Below, piece after piece: positions 45,873 through 54,571 of a DNA stretch of 64,000 nt (its first letter is position 1; every line of letters starts with the position of its first letter). The stretch covers positions 5,094,501 to 5,158,500 of the forward strand of contig NZ_CP066265.1 in the NCBI RefSeq assembly GCF_023278085.1, read 5' to 3'. Source of the DNA: Pseudomonas syringae (GTDB lineage Bacteria > Pseudomonadota > Gammaproteobacteria > Pseudomonadales > Pseudomonadaceae). A program made the position numbers and the translations under genes. Below the pieces are notes generated by a model. That model did no database searches, was not told the DNA's origin, and saw nothing but the letters and a program-made list of their open reading frames with translations.

Positions 45873-46223
45873 TGCGAAATCCTCCTTGAGCAGCGTCGAA
45901 CGATATCAGTAATGGCATTTAGATGCCAAATTAGCCTCGTTGAAAGCTATCCAGTTGAGGATCGAAGCAGCCCACTCTCTTCAACGCTTGATGGACTTGT
46001 CGATCCTTATAGAAGGAAGCTATCGGCGAGTAGCAGTCATCCATTTCTAAGAGATTGGTGGATTACTGCCAGCAGAGAGCAGGTATGCTCGCAGAAGTTC
46101 TGCTCTTGGTTTGCCACTTGTTGTGAAGGCTCCTCAGCCACCTCCTACTCAGCCGAGCGCTCACTATCGACTTTTCTTCGTGCTGGTGCGAAAGTAGCGC
46201 AATAGACCTGAAGGAGTACAGGA
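45873..46223. other. Divergent promoter gap between SIR2 and PIN genes
   Basis: The 351 nt between two outward-facing genes should contain both promoters. I see no convincing inverted repeat or conserved box. A 97-codon open frame at 45912 lacks a ribosome site and similarity. Confidence 0.4.
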
Positions 46224-47300
46224 ATGATGCCGTTAGTCACGCGCAAGGTATTTATAGATACGGAATTCTTTGTCAAAGCAAATCTTGATTTCAATTCTAG
46301 TACAATAAAGTCTTTTGAGGAATTGTGCAGCGATAATCAACTGAACCACATCACTACCACAATCGTAGTTAATGAAGTGCGACGAAAGATTGTTGATCAC
46401 ATCAAAGAGGCACTCAAAGGCATTAAGAATTTCCGACGAAAAGCCGCTGTCCTTAAAGAGTATGATGACGAAAGTATAAAAAGCCTTTTTACGGAAATCA
46501 ATGAAGGCGATCTAGAGGCAAAAGCGCTAAAAGCATTTGAGGATTTTATTGAAGCTTCGAATGCCACTGTCGTTGATATGAGTCGCGTAGATGGAAATGA
46601 GATTATTGACATGTTCTTTAATCACGTCAGTCCATTTAGCACTCAAAAGCCTAACGAATTTCGTGATGCGTTCTCTCTCCTTGCTATACGCTCTGCTTTG
46701 GAAGGGCAGGAAAAGGTCTACGTTGTTTCGGCGGACCCTGACCACAAAGCGTTTTGCGAGGCTAATGAGAGGTTCGTAAACATTGAAACTCTTAGTGGGC
46801 TACTAGACATATATAATAAACACAACGACGATAGATCTCAGTTCGTTGAACAGTTTTTGAATCTCAAGAAACAAGAAATCATAGAACAAATAAAATCTCA
46901 GCTAGAAGATGCCGAAAGCTATAACTCTTCTACGTGGGAAGACGCTGAAGTAGATACTTTCGAAGTTGCTGAAATTGAAGATTTTGAACCTCAAATAGTT
47001 CATTTGGATGATGAAAGCTGCAAGGTCGTATTCGACGTAACCGTGAAATTCCTAGTAAATGTCAGCGGCCCAGACACTGCGAATGGTCATTACGATAAGG
47101 AGGATGACATCCTCTACACGTTTGATTCTATTGAGCGGCAAGAGGAAGAGGAAAAAGAATTTTCTATAGAATTAGATTTGTCTTTTGAAGCCGATGAAGG
47201 TGAATTCATTAATGATGAATTTGTTTTGCATGTAAAAGGCTTGGGTGGTGGCATCGAATTTGCTGTTGAAGAGTATCCGTGGGAAGACCCTAGGATGTGA
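46224..47300 (+). CDS. PIN-domain protein (DUF4935 type) with acidic C-terminal domain
   Basis: A 358-residue protein. Residues 7-190 are a PIN-like ribonuclease fold: KVFIDTEFFVK (first Asp), TTTIVVNEVRRKI (Glu), FRDAFSLLAI (Asp) and VVSADPDHKAF (last Asp). The remaining 165 residues are very acidic (EEEEKEF, DLSFEADEGEF) and may be a beta-sandwich domain of unknown role. AAGGAG lies 7 nt before the ATG; ATG 46224 or 46227 may be used. There is no small antitoxin gene next to it, so it is not an ordinary VapC. AT-rich codons suggest transfer. Confidence 0.78.
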   Translation: MMPLVTRKVFIDTEFFVKANLDFNSSTIKSFEELCSDNQLNHITTTIVVNEVRRKIVDHIKEALKGIKNFRRKAAVLKEYDDESIKSLFTEINEGDLEAKALKAFEDFIEASNATVVDMSRVDGNEIIDMFFNHVSPFSTQKPNEFRDAFSLLAIRSALEGQEKVYVVSADPDHKAFCEANERFVNIETLSGLLDIYNKHNDDRSQFVEQFLNLKKQEIIEQIKSQLEDAESYNSSTWEDAEVDTFEVAEIEDFEPQIVHLDDESCKVVFDVTVKFLVNVSGPDTANGHYDKEDDILYTFDSIERQEEEEKEFSIELDLSFEADEGEFINDEFVLHVKGLGGGIEFAVEEYPWEDPRM

Positions 47301-47756
47301 TTTGATCACATTGGTGAACCATGCGAAGTCCATGATGCCGTGGCCGGGCGTTCCAACTTGACTGTAAGCAGTCGTTGCTCGGGCAGTATCAGGGCGATAG
47401 GTAATTGAATCGCTGACCGATTTCGTAGACACCGCCGAACGTCCGCTCTTGGCCGATTGCTGCCTTTCACAAACGGCTTCAATCGACCAAAATCCACGAC
47501 ATGTCCGCCGCATTAAAAATGGTGAGCAATGCCTTAGGGCCCGGCCTATCGACATTGAGAGGCGGCCGCCTCAAGCAGGGCTGCCGGCAATCACCCCCCG
47601 CCACAACAGGAACCAGCCACTCTCAGATTTCAGCAAACGCGCGCTTGCAAAAGCGTCGTGACCCAACTGCAAAAAAACCACCCCAAGCACCAGCCCGGCG
47701 AGTAAAGTACCGCCGCCCGAGATTTGAATCCGGGCGTTCCCCCATGGAGTTTTACC
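47301..47756. other. Right edge of the accessory region; no intact gene seen
   Basis: GAACGTCCGCTCTTGGCCGATTGC at 47438 is the inverse of the recurring gap sequence. Short open frames on both strands (47172-47555 reverse, 47501-47770 forward) have no credible starts or family. GC content rises toward the lipoprotein gene, so the junction with core DNA is probably here. Confidence 0.45.
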
Positions 47757-48092
47757 TTGAAGTCATTTAGCAAAGTCGTTGCGGCTGCAGTATGTGGTCT
47801 GGTTCTGGCGGGTTGCACCGGCACCCCTATGAAAACCCCGCACTATGACAGCAGCCAATACACCGTCGTTGGCCACAGTGAAGCAAGCGCCACCGGCCTG
47901 ATGCTGTTTGGTCTGATCCCGATTCGTCAGAACGACCGTTTTGTTCGCGCGCAGAACAGCGCCATCCAGGCCAAGGGTGGCGATGCGCTGATCAATACCC
48001 AAGTGCAGGAGAAGTGGTTCTGGGCCTGGGTTCTGAACGGCTATACCACCACCGTCTCTGGTGACGTGATCAAACTGAAAACGGCTAAATAA
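47757..48092 (+). CDS. Small lipoprotein
   Basis: A 111-residue protein from TTG 47757: MKSFSKVVAAAVCGLVLAGC gives a lipobox LAGC with Cys20. GGAG is 9 nt upstream of the TTG. The alternative ATG 47724 would place 11 extra residues before the signal, which is unlikely. The mature part (YTVVGHSEASATGLMLFGLI, ALINTQVQEKWFWAWV) resembles a small Pseudomonas lipoprotein family of unknown role, TRL-like. It should be anchored in the outer membrane. Confidence 0.8.
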   Translation: MKSFSKVVAAAVCGLVLAGCTGTPMKTPHYDSSQYTVVGHSEASATGLMLFGLIPIRQNDRFVRAQNSAIQAKGGDALINTQVQEKWFWAWVLNGYTTTVSGDVIKLKTAK

Positions 48093-48109
48093 ACACCGCT
48101 CGATTTCAG

Positions 48110-48133
48110 AAAGCCCGGTTCGCCGGGCTTTTC
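48110..48133 (+). terminator. Rho-independent terminator of the lipoprotein gene
   Basis: AAAGCCCGGTTCGCCGGGCTTTT, 18 nt after the stop. Confidence 0.85.
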
Positions 48134-48249
48134 TGTTTCTGGCTATTGGCGGATGCGCTGTCGGGCGATGGTGTAAGAACAGACACACATCGTTACCAAC
48201 CGCCAAAAGGTTTAGCATCCTGCCCACCTCCCGATGTGAAGTTTTCTGC

Positions 48250-49014
48250 ATGACGGCCTTCTACCTCAAGTTACTCATCACTCCCGCGCTCATGCTGGCC
48301 ATTTCATTGGCGGCGAGGCGCTGGGGCACTGGCGTGGCGGGGCTTCTTTCCGGGCTGCCGATGACCTCGGCGCTGGTCATGCTGTTTCTCAGCCTTGAGC
48401 AGGGCACCGCATTTGCGTCGATGGCGGTGCCCGGGGCATTGGCCGGGCTGGCGGCGATTCAGGCGACTTATCTGTTTTATTTCCTGATCACTCGACGCGT
48501 TTCAGCGCTGGCTGGATGCGTCCTGGCGTTGGCGATGTATGGCGCAACAGCCTTTTTGATGAACCTGTCGGGATCACTGGCGCTGTCGATCATTTTCACG
48601 CTGTTGATGGTTACGTTGATCATCATTGCCACCTTGAAACAGACGCCGCCGGATGTAACGTCATACGTTGCACTGCCGCGCTGGGTCATTCCGATGCGCA
48701 TGTTGACGGCCACCCTTCTGCTGCTGGCGATTACCGCAAGTGCTACCTGGCTCGGGCCGGTGGTCAGTGGGCTGCTGGCGCCGATCCCGGTGATCGCCTG
48801 GCCGCTTGCCGTGTTCGTCCACGTTCAAGGCGGGCGTTATGAGCTGGCGGCAATAATCCGCGGCAATGCCATTGGCGCTGTCGGGGTGGTGAGTTTTTAC
48901 CTGACCCTCAGGTATTCCATATTGCAATGGGGTGCGCTTCTCTCTATCACGACTGCTGTTTTGCTGGCTATTGTGGTGACGGCTGTGTTGGCGCGGTTGT
49001 TGGCGAAGCGTTAG
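48250..49014 (+). CDS. Unknown integral membrane protein
   Basis: A 254-residue protein with seven to eight hydrophobic segments spanning nearly its whole length. Polar loops carry AARRWGTGVAGLLSGLPMTS, where GLPMTS at residue 35 may be a conserved turn, and a matching LLAPIPVIAWPLAVFVHVQGG near 178; the two similar segments suggest an inverted or tandem membrane repeat. No family with known substrate is recognised. GC-rich, core-like. Confidence 0.75.
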   Translation: MTAFYLKLLITPALMLAISLAARRWGTGVAGLLSGLPMTSALVMLFLSLEQGTAFASMAVPGALAGLAAIQATYLFYFLITRRVSALAGCVLALAMYGATAFLMNLSGSLALSIIFTLLMVTLIIIATLKQTPPDVTSYVALPRWVIPMRMLTATLLLLAITASATWLGPVVSGLLAPIPVIAWPLAVFVHVQGGRYELAAIIRGNAIGAVGVVSFYLTLRYSILQWGALLSITTAVLLAIVVTAVLARLLAKR

Positions 49015-49179
49015 TGCCCAGTTGACCCACATCAGTCAGCTACAAGCGTTGACGATCAAGGCAATTAAACCGGTAATGGCGCACATTGGAGGCTAACCGG
49101 CCCTTCGGAAAATAGGCTGAACTTGTATAAGGTGCCCCTATCTCAATAACTACGTGCATCTATTTATAAAGGAAACCCA

Positions 49180-49545
49180 ATGTCTAAACTCGCAGAATAC
49201 CGTCAGCTGGAAAAACACCTCGCCGAGCAACTCCAGGCACTTGAGGCAATGAAAGGTGATCAGGGCCTGAAGAAAGAAATCGAGTTTGAAACAAAGCTGC
49301 GCAAGCTGCTTGAGCACTATGGCTTCAGCCTGAAGCACATTATCAATCTGCTGGAACCACACGGCCCGGCGAGTCGCCAGACCTCTGAAAAGCCTGCGGG
49401 CACGCGCAAACCGCGTGAACTCAAGACTTACAAAAATCCTAATACCGGTGAAGTGATCGAAACCAAAGGCGGGAATCACAAGGTCTTGAAGGAGTGGAAA
49501 GCAGAACACGGCTCTGACGTTGTTGAGGGTTGGCTGAAGAAGTAA
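49180..49545 (+). CDS. MvaT-family H-NS-like xenogeneic silencer
   Basis: A 121-residue protein: N-terminal coiled-coil oligomerisation region (EYRQLEKHLAEQLQALEAMK), second helix pair (FETKLRKLLEHYGFSLKHII) and C-terminal DNA-binding domain with KTYKNPNTGEVIETKGGNHK, the diagnostic MvaT/MvaU core. These proteins bind AT-rich minor grooves and silence foreign DNA. The N-terminal half differs from what I recall for the main P. aeruginosa MvaT, so it may be a paralogue; I leave out a symbol. AAGGA precedes the ATG. Its place next to an AT-rich island makes silencing of that island plausible. Confidence 0.9.
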   Translation: MSKLAEYRQLEKHLAEQLQALEAMKGDQGLKKEIEFETKLRKLLEHYGFSLKHIINLLEPHGPASRQTSEKPAGTRKPRELKTYKNPNTGEVIETKGGNHKVLKEWKAEHGSDVVEGWLKK

Positions 49546-49557
49546 GGCCGCCTGGCC

Positions 49558-49587
49558 TGAAAAGGGTCCAGACGGGCCCTTTCAGAC
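49558..49587 (+). terminator. Possible terminator of the MvaT-family gene
   Basis: TGAAAAGGGTCCAGAC followed by GGGCCCTTTCA folds into an imperfect stem 12 nt after the stop; a strong T-run is lacking. Confidence 0.45.
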
Positions 49588-49610
49588 CGCATAACAACCT
49601 GCGGCAGCAC

Positions 49611-50276
49611 CTACGCAGGATCACTCGATAGATCGCGCTGCGAAGCGAACAGCACGGGCAGTGAATCCAGAAAGTTATAGCTTTCAGGCTCTCTGATGTT
49701 CAGGCTTCGCCCCCCATCATCTTCGTCCCGGATCAGCGCATTGCCGCTCTCCAGTTGACAGACCAGCCACTCGACAAACGTTTCCAGCGAGAGAGCCACC
49801 ACGAACCTCTCATCTTCGTCTCGGCCAAAGTTGATCACTTGCCCCGAGGTCCCACGCTGTGCGGGGTCTAAATCTACTCCCAGGTAGTTACCGCCGTAAT
49901 CATGCGCAAACGGGACCCAGTACTGGTTTGCATAGACTTCCTTGATGCCGCCGGGCATTGCTGATTTGCAGAAGGCGCTCGCTTCCTTCATATCCTCAGG
50001 GGAGTATTCATCGACAATCTGCTTCCATGACTCCCAGTGGTTCCTTGCTTGTGCCAGCGACAGGAACATGAGCCCGAAGAAGGGGCCCGTATTGACACCG
50101 CCTGCCTGCCCATCATGTGCTCGGTAAAGATCCGCCAGGCTCTGCGGAAAAGCCCGACCTACCTGGCTCTCGAACTCAGCAAGCGAGGCTTGTGAGCAGC
50201 CAGGGGCCAAATCGGCGCGAACTTCCGGAAGATTGTTTTCCAGCCATTGTTCCAGTCGTTCTATCACTGTTTTCAT
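49611..50276 (-). CDS. SMI1/KNR4-family protein
   Basis: A 221-residue cytosolic protein. SLAEFESQVGRAFPQSLADLY, YRAHDGQ, then WVPFAHDYGGNYLGVDLDPA and GQVINFGRDEDERFVVALSL are the classic SMI1/KNR4 (SUKH) pattern. Bacterial members are often immunity proteins for polymorphic toxins, but no toxin gene is adjacent, so it is an orphan with unknown partner. Length is standard for the longer members. Confidence 0.85.
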   Translation of the reverse strand: MKTVIERLEQWLENNLPEVRADLAPGCSQASLAEFESQVGRAFPQSLADLYRAHDGQAGGVNTGPFFGLMFLSLAQARNHWESWKQIVDEYSPEDMKEASAFCKSAMPGGIKEVYANQYWVPFAHDYGGNYLGVDLDPAQRGTSGQVINFGRDEDERFVVALSLETFVEWLVCQLESGNALIRDEDDGGRSLNIREPESYNFLDSLPVLFASQRDLSSDPA

Positions 50277-50444
50277 TCAAGGCTTCCTTCCGGGCAAAGG
50301 CGTTAGATTACAACAAGACTGGAAACATGAGCTTCCGGTCAGAGGCAGACCGTCGGACACCTCCGCATGACTACCGGGAACATCAGCATCCGCCTGATGG
50401 ACTAAATTGAATCACTTCTGCGGCTGCCCACCTGGAATAAATCA

Positions 50445-51071
50445 ATGCATATTCTCCACATCGCCAGCTCCCCACGCGGGGAGCGCTCAGCGTCCCTGAA
50501 ACTGGCCTCGCGCTATCTTGAGACCTTGACCTCGCTGCATCCTGAAGCCAGCGTAGATGTCCTGGACGTCTGGACGACCGATCTTTTGCCCTTCGACGGC
50601 CCAGCACTGAATGCCAAGTATGCAGACCTCCAAGGCTTGCAAATGAGCGCGGAGCAACAGGCTGTGTGGAAGCAAATCCATGCATTGGGCGAGCGTTTCC
50701 ACCGAGCCGACGTCATCCTTTTCAGCGTGCCTATGTGGAACTTCGGTATTCCCTATCGCCTTAAGCATTTGATTGACGCAGTGTCCCAGCGCGGCGTGCT
50801 GTTCGAGTTCGATGCCCAAGGCATGCGGGGTCTGCTTAAAGGCAAGAAGGTGGTGGTGTTTGCCACTCGCGGGGTAGCACTTGGGGAAGACTTCCCTGTT
50901 GAAGCGTACGATCATCAGGTCGCATACCTCAGAACCTGGGCACGGATGGTGGGTATTACTGCCGTTGACGCGGTGCTGTCAGAAGCAACGCTCGCGGACC
51001 CTGCGACGGCAGACGCCAATTTTACCGCAGCGCTGGCCGAGGCTTCGAAGCTGGCTGCGGATCTGGTATGA
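50445..51071 (+). CDS. azoR: FMN-dependent NADH-azoreductase
   Basis: A 208-residue flavodoxin-fold enzyme. HIASSPRGERSASLKLASRY near the N-terminus, VPMWNFGIPYRLKHLIDAVS near residue 98 and VVVFATRGVALGEDF match the AzoR (AcpD) quinone/azo reductase family, which reduces quinones and azo compounds with NADH by two-electron transfer. The ATG at 50445 has weak ribosome-site support. It is not clearly in an operon. Confidence 0.88.
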   Translation: MHILHIASSPRGERSASLKLASRYLETLTSLHPEASVDVLDVWTTDLLPFDGPALNAKYADLQGLQMSAEQQAVWKQIHALGERFHRADVILFSVPMWNFGIPYRLKHLIDAVSQRGVLFEFDAQGMRGLLKGKKVVVFATRGVALGEDFPVEAYDHQVAYLRTWARMVGITAVDAVLSEATLADPATADANFTAALAEASKLAADLV

Positions 51072-51213
51072 AACGTTAGCGGTTGATGTATGGGGCAGGA
51101 CGCTCTGCCGCTGCTGAGAGGTGCTGCGCAGAGAAATCCGGCAGCGTACTGGTGGGGCGGAAAACACAGGCTGTTTAGCGGACTGCGACCGCAGGGTCGC
51201 CCGCCGCCATGCA

Positions 51214-52101
51214 CTATCCCTTCAAACAACTCCCCAAGTCCGCGAGCAAATCCGGTCCACTTGGCTGCCACCCCAAGCGCTCGCGGGTCTTGTTACTCAA
51301 GCTGCTCATATCCTTACCCGCAAAACCCGACAGCCAGCCAAAACTCGCAGCAGCCTCATGCGCGGACACCGAAACCGCAGGCACACCCAGCCCTTCTCCA
51401 ATAGCCTCGGCAATCAAGCGAAACGCAATACCCGACTCGGCCGTCGCATGGTAGCGAGCCCCTGGCTGGTGTTTCTCCAGTGCAAGGCGATACAGGCGCG
51501 CAGTGTCTTCAAGGTGAGCAGCGGACCACTGATTGAGGCCTTCATCGATATAGGCTGAAAAACCTTTTTCCCGCGCCTGCTTGATGACTTCGGTCACCAG
51601 ACCTTGTCTAACCGGGTTGTGAATCTGCGACAGCCGCATGACGACCACGTTGACCCCGCGTTGCAACAGCGCCTGCCCGGCCAGTTCCGAGGCTACTCGG
51701 GGATTGGGGTGGCTGGGGTCGAAGTGATCTTCGTCAGCGGCGTGTCCTGGCGCTGCCGAACCCATTGCGGTGCTGGAGGTGATAATCAGCGGGCGCTCGG
51801 AACCGTCCAGCGCTGAGCCCAAGGCTGTAATGACACGCGAGTCCTTCTGGCAGTTGGCGACGAAGTGGGCGAAATCGTGATCGAACGCGGTGTGAATCAC
51901 TGCGTCGCATTGTTCGGCGCCACTTTGGAGGCTGGGCAGGTCTTCGATGTTGCCGCGATGGGGTTCTACGCCTATCGCCATCAGCGCACGAGCACCGGCC
52001 TCCGAGCGTGTCAGCCCCAGTACCTGGTGGCCTGCGTGGATAAGTTCTCGGGCTACTTGAGCGCCAATAAAGCCTGTTGAGCCGGTAAGAAATACGCGCA
52101 T
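51214..52101 (-). CDS. SDR-family NAD(P)-dependent epimerase/dehydratase-like protein
   Basis: A 295-residue atypical short-chain dehydrogenase with MRVFLTGSTGFIGAQVARELI, the GxxGxxG nucleotide site, at the N-terminus. DAVIHTAFDHDF and ALDGSERPLIITSSTAMG follow; the usual YxxxK catalytic pair is not obvious, as in related atypical members. The substrate is unknown. It is divergent from an XRE regulator 97 nt away, which probably controls it. Confidence 0.85.
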   Translation of the reverse strand: MRVFLTGSTGFIGAQVARELIHAGHQVLGLTRSEAGARALMAIGVEPHRGNIEDLPSLQSGAEQCDAVIHTAFDHDFAHFVANCQKDSRVITALGSALDGSERPLIITSSTAMGSAAPGHAADEDHFDPSHPNPRVASELAGQALLQRGVNVVVMRLSQIHNPVRQGLVTEVIKQAREKGFSAYIDEGLNQWSAAHLEDTARLYRLALEKHQPGARYHATAESGIAFRLIAEAIGEGLGVPAVSVSAHEAAASFGWLSGFAGKDMSSLSNKTRERLGWQPSGPDLLADLGSCLKG

Positions 52102-52198
52102 GGTTAAATCTCTCTTTGCTGAAGCGAGCAGAGTGCGCGTAACGTTTATCCGGTAAAAGACGTGACGTTATCAGGGTATAAGAACCAACAGGATCATC

Positions 52199-53035
52199 AT
52201 GGCAAACTCGCTGGGGACGTATTTGAAGGATTGCCGGGCGCGTCTGGACCCTGCAAGCCTGGGGTTTTCCAACACGCGTCGACGCACTCCGGGTTTGCGT
52301 CGAGAGGAAGTTGCGCAGCGCGCCAATATCAGCGCCACCTGGTACACATGGCTGGAACAAGGACGCGGTGGCGCACCGTCTGCCCAAGTGCTGGACCGGA
52401 TCGCGCAAAGTCTGTTGATGACCGAACCCGAGCGGGAACACCTGTTCATGCTCGCCTTCGGTCATCTTCCTGAGGTTGTTTATTCTGCGCCCGAGGGCGT
52501 ATCGCCGCGCTTGCAACGCATTCTGGATACCCTCGCGTTCAGCCCTGCGTTCATCAAAACGGCTACGTGGGATGTTCTGGCCTGGAACAACGCGGCGGCG
52601 GCCGTGTTTACTGACTACAGCCTGCTGCCGGTGGAACAGCGCAACATTCTGCGCCTGATGTTCTGCAACCCTGGCACACGTGCAAAACAGGATGACTGGC
52701 AGGCTGTGGCGCGCTTTATCGTCGCCGCATTCAGAGCAGACGCCACACGTGCCGGGGCGTCCTCGGAACTCAGTGAACTTGCCAACGAGCTATGCATTCT
52801 GAGCGCCGATTTTGCTGCGCTGTGGCGTGACAACGATGTGCGTCTGCAAGGCGAAGGAACCAAGCGTTTGCGGCACCCGGTTCACGGGCTCATTGAGCTG
52901 GAGTATTCAGGCTTTGCCGTAGATGGCCGGCCGGATCTGTCGATGATTGTTTACAACCCGGTTACCCCTGATGACGCGGAGCGGGTTCGGGCGCTGGTGG
53001 AGGGGCATTTGGAAGGTGAGGCTGCAGAGCGTTGA
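52199..53035 (+). CDS. XRE-family regulator with MmyB-like ligand domain
   Basis: A 278-residue protein. The N-terminal helix-turn-helix (LRREEVAQRANISATWYTWL, EQGRG, residues 35-60) is followed by a MmyB-like C-terminal domain (FSPAFIKTATWDVLAWNNAA, then LRLMFCNPGTR) that in Streptomyces MmyB binds fatty acid-like ligands. It is divergent from the SDR gene and probably regulates it. The inducer is unknown. Confidence 0.88.
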   Translation: MANSLGTYLKDCRARLDPASLGFSNTRRRTPGLRREEVAQRANISATWYTWLEQGRGGAPSAQVLDRIAQSLLMTEPEREHLFMLAFGHLPEVVYSAPEGVSPRLQRILDTLAFSPAFIKTATWDVLAWNNAAAAVFTDYSLLPVEQRNILRLMFCNPGTRAKQDDWQAVARFIVAAFRADATRAGASSELSELANELCILSADFAALWRDNDVRLQGEGTKRLRHPVHGLIELEYSGFAVDGRPDLSMIVYNPVTPDDAERVRALVEGHLEGEAAER

Positions 53036-53042
53036 CGCGCCT

Positions 53043-53274
53043 TTGATCAAGCGGCGCGGCACGTCCTTTTGCGACGCAGAGCGTCGAGAACTGCATTCCC
53101 ACGCTGGAGCGTAGGGAACGATAAATCTCAACTATCGTGCGACGCTCTGCGTTCAGTCTTGATCAAGCGGCGCGGCGCATCCTTTTGCGACGCAGAGCGT
53201 CGAGAACTGCATTCCCACGCTGGAGCGTAGGGAACGATAAATCTCAACTATCGTGCGACGCTCTGCGGCCCAAA
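53043..53274. repeat. Tandem duplication of a ~116-nt REP-containing unit
   Basis: A unit starting TTGATCAAGCGGCGCGGC at 53043 is repeated from 53159 almost without change. Each unit holds GACGCAGAGCGTC, CATTCCCACGCTGGAGCGTA with GGGAACGATAA, and ends in ATCGTGCGACGCTCTGCG, so it is a REP pair in inverted order. It fills most of the gap before the HAD gene. The high identity suggests recent duplication. Confidence 0.85.
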
Positions 53275-53458
53275 AGATCGAACCCCCGCTTCATCAAGCA
53301 CTCGAAAGCTCGTGACCTCAAAACTCAACCCTTTCCCTACCATCTGGCAACGCCGTATTTGAAGCCTCAGCGGCATTCCCGATACTGACGCACAGGTGTC
53401 GCCCACAAGGCTCCGGACCTTGCCAGAGGGTCAATCCGAATTCAAAAAGAGTAACCCC

Positions 53459-54133
53459 ATGAGACCTCAAACCTCGTTCATTTTCGACCTGGACGGCACG
53501 CTGACCGACAGCGTTTACCAGAACGTTGCTGCCTGGAAAGAAGCACTGGATGCAGAAGGTATCCCGCTTGCGATGTGGCGTATTCATCGCAAGATCGGCA
53601 TGAGCGGCGGGCTGATGTTGAAATCGTTGTCGCGTGAAACCGGCTTGAGCATCACCGATGAGCAAGCCGAGCGGCTTAGCGAAAAACATGCACAGGCTTA
53701 CGAGCGGCTACAGGGGCAGATCATTGCGCTGCCGGGCGCGGTCGAGTTGCTGGAGACGCTCGACAAGGAAAACCTGAAGTGGTGCATCGCCACCAGCGGC
53801 GGTATCGATACGGCCACGATCAACCTGAAAGCGCTGAAACTGGATATCAACAAGATCAACATTGTGACGCGCGATGACGTGAGCTACGGCAAGCCGGACC
53901 CTGACCTGTTCCTGGCGGCTGCGCAGAAGATAGGCGCCCCGATTGATGAGTGCCTGGTGATCGGCGATGCGATCTGGGACATGCTGGCGGCAAGGCGCTG
54001 CAAGGCAACCGGCGTCGGCCTGCTCTCGGGTGGCTATGACATTGGCGAGCTTGAGCGGACGGGTGCTTTGAGGGTGTATGAAGACCCGCTGGATTTGCTG
54101 AATCACCTGGACGAGATTGCTTCTCGCCCTTGA
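53459..54133 (+). CDS. HAD-superfamily phosphatase (phosphoglycolate phosphatase-like)
   Basis: A 224-residue protein with FIFDLDGTLTDSVYQNV (motif I, nucleophile Asp), WCIATSGGIDTATI (motif II), a conserved Lys in VSYGKPDPDLFLAAA, and VIGDAIWDMLAARR (motif IV). The cap between residues 20 and 85 is the helical type of sugar-phosphate phosphatases. ATG 53459 is preferred since the frame upstream to 53396 has no similarity. The natural substrate is not predictable. Confidence 0.87.
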   Translation: MRPQTSFIFDLDGTLTDSVYQNVAAWKEALDAEGIPLAMWRIHRKIGMSGGLMLKSLSRETGLSITDEQAERLSEKHAQAYERLQGQIIALPGAVELLETLDKENLKWCIATSGGIDTATINLKALKLDINKINIVTRDDVSYGKPDPDLFLAAAQKIGAPIDECLVIGDAIWDMLAARRCKATGVGLLSGGYDIGELERTGALRVYEDPLDLLNHLDEIASRP

Positions 54134-54233
54134 AAGATCGGGTTCATCCTTCCCAACCTGGTGAGCAGCTCAACGTCCCCTGCATGAACACATTTGAGCT
54201 GTTACACCACCTCTGCGCCAGGTGTGTACTGTC

Positions 54234-54497
54234 TCACCCAGGCAAAACACCGCCACCTTCATCCGCCACACTATCCGGGTCGTCCGGATCCACTTCCGGT
54301 TCACCCTCGTCATAGGCCTCATCTTTCTCAGTACGCTTTTTCACTTCATCGCCCGTTTTCGAACTGACACCGGGTTTGTTCGAGTTCATGGCCAGGACCG
54401 GGTCGGCTTCGCGGTCGTATTGGCCGAGTTCCGGGCTGGAGGGGTCTTCTTTCGGTACGTGATCGGTGAGTATGGGATCGGTCGTCATGTCAGCCAC
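54234..54497 (-). CDS. Small acidic, probably disordered protein
   Basis: An 87-residue protein (or 84 from the second Met) rich in Asp, Glu, Pro and Lys (KKRTEKDEAYDEGEPEVDPD, DPDSVADEGGGVLPG). It has no membrane segment or known domain and looks intrinsically disordered; similar small proteins occur in Pseudomonas without function. GAAAAAGGTGGCTGAC before the second Met gives an AGGTGG ribosome-site candidate. Confidence 0.6.
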   Translation of the reverse strand: MADMTTDPILTDHVPKEDPSSPELGQYDREADPVLAMNSNKPGVSSKTGDEVKKRTEKDEAYDEGEPEVDPDDPDSVADEGGGVLPG

Positions 54498-54571
54498 CTT
54501 TTTCGTTTGCCAAAGAAGGTGGACGTGGCGTGGGGCTGAGGGTTCGATTCAATTGATGAACGCGACGATGC

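Noticed and set aside
45912..46205. 97-codon frame between the SIR2 and PIN genes
   Set aside because: No start signal or domain; the gap is better explained as a divergent promoter region.
49611..50276. SMI1/KNR4 protein as part of a toxin-immunity pair
   Set aside because: No polymorphic toxin or secretion-system gene lies next to it, so a pair cannot be supported.
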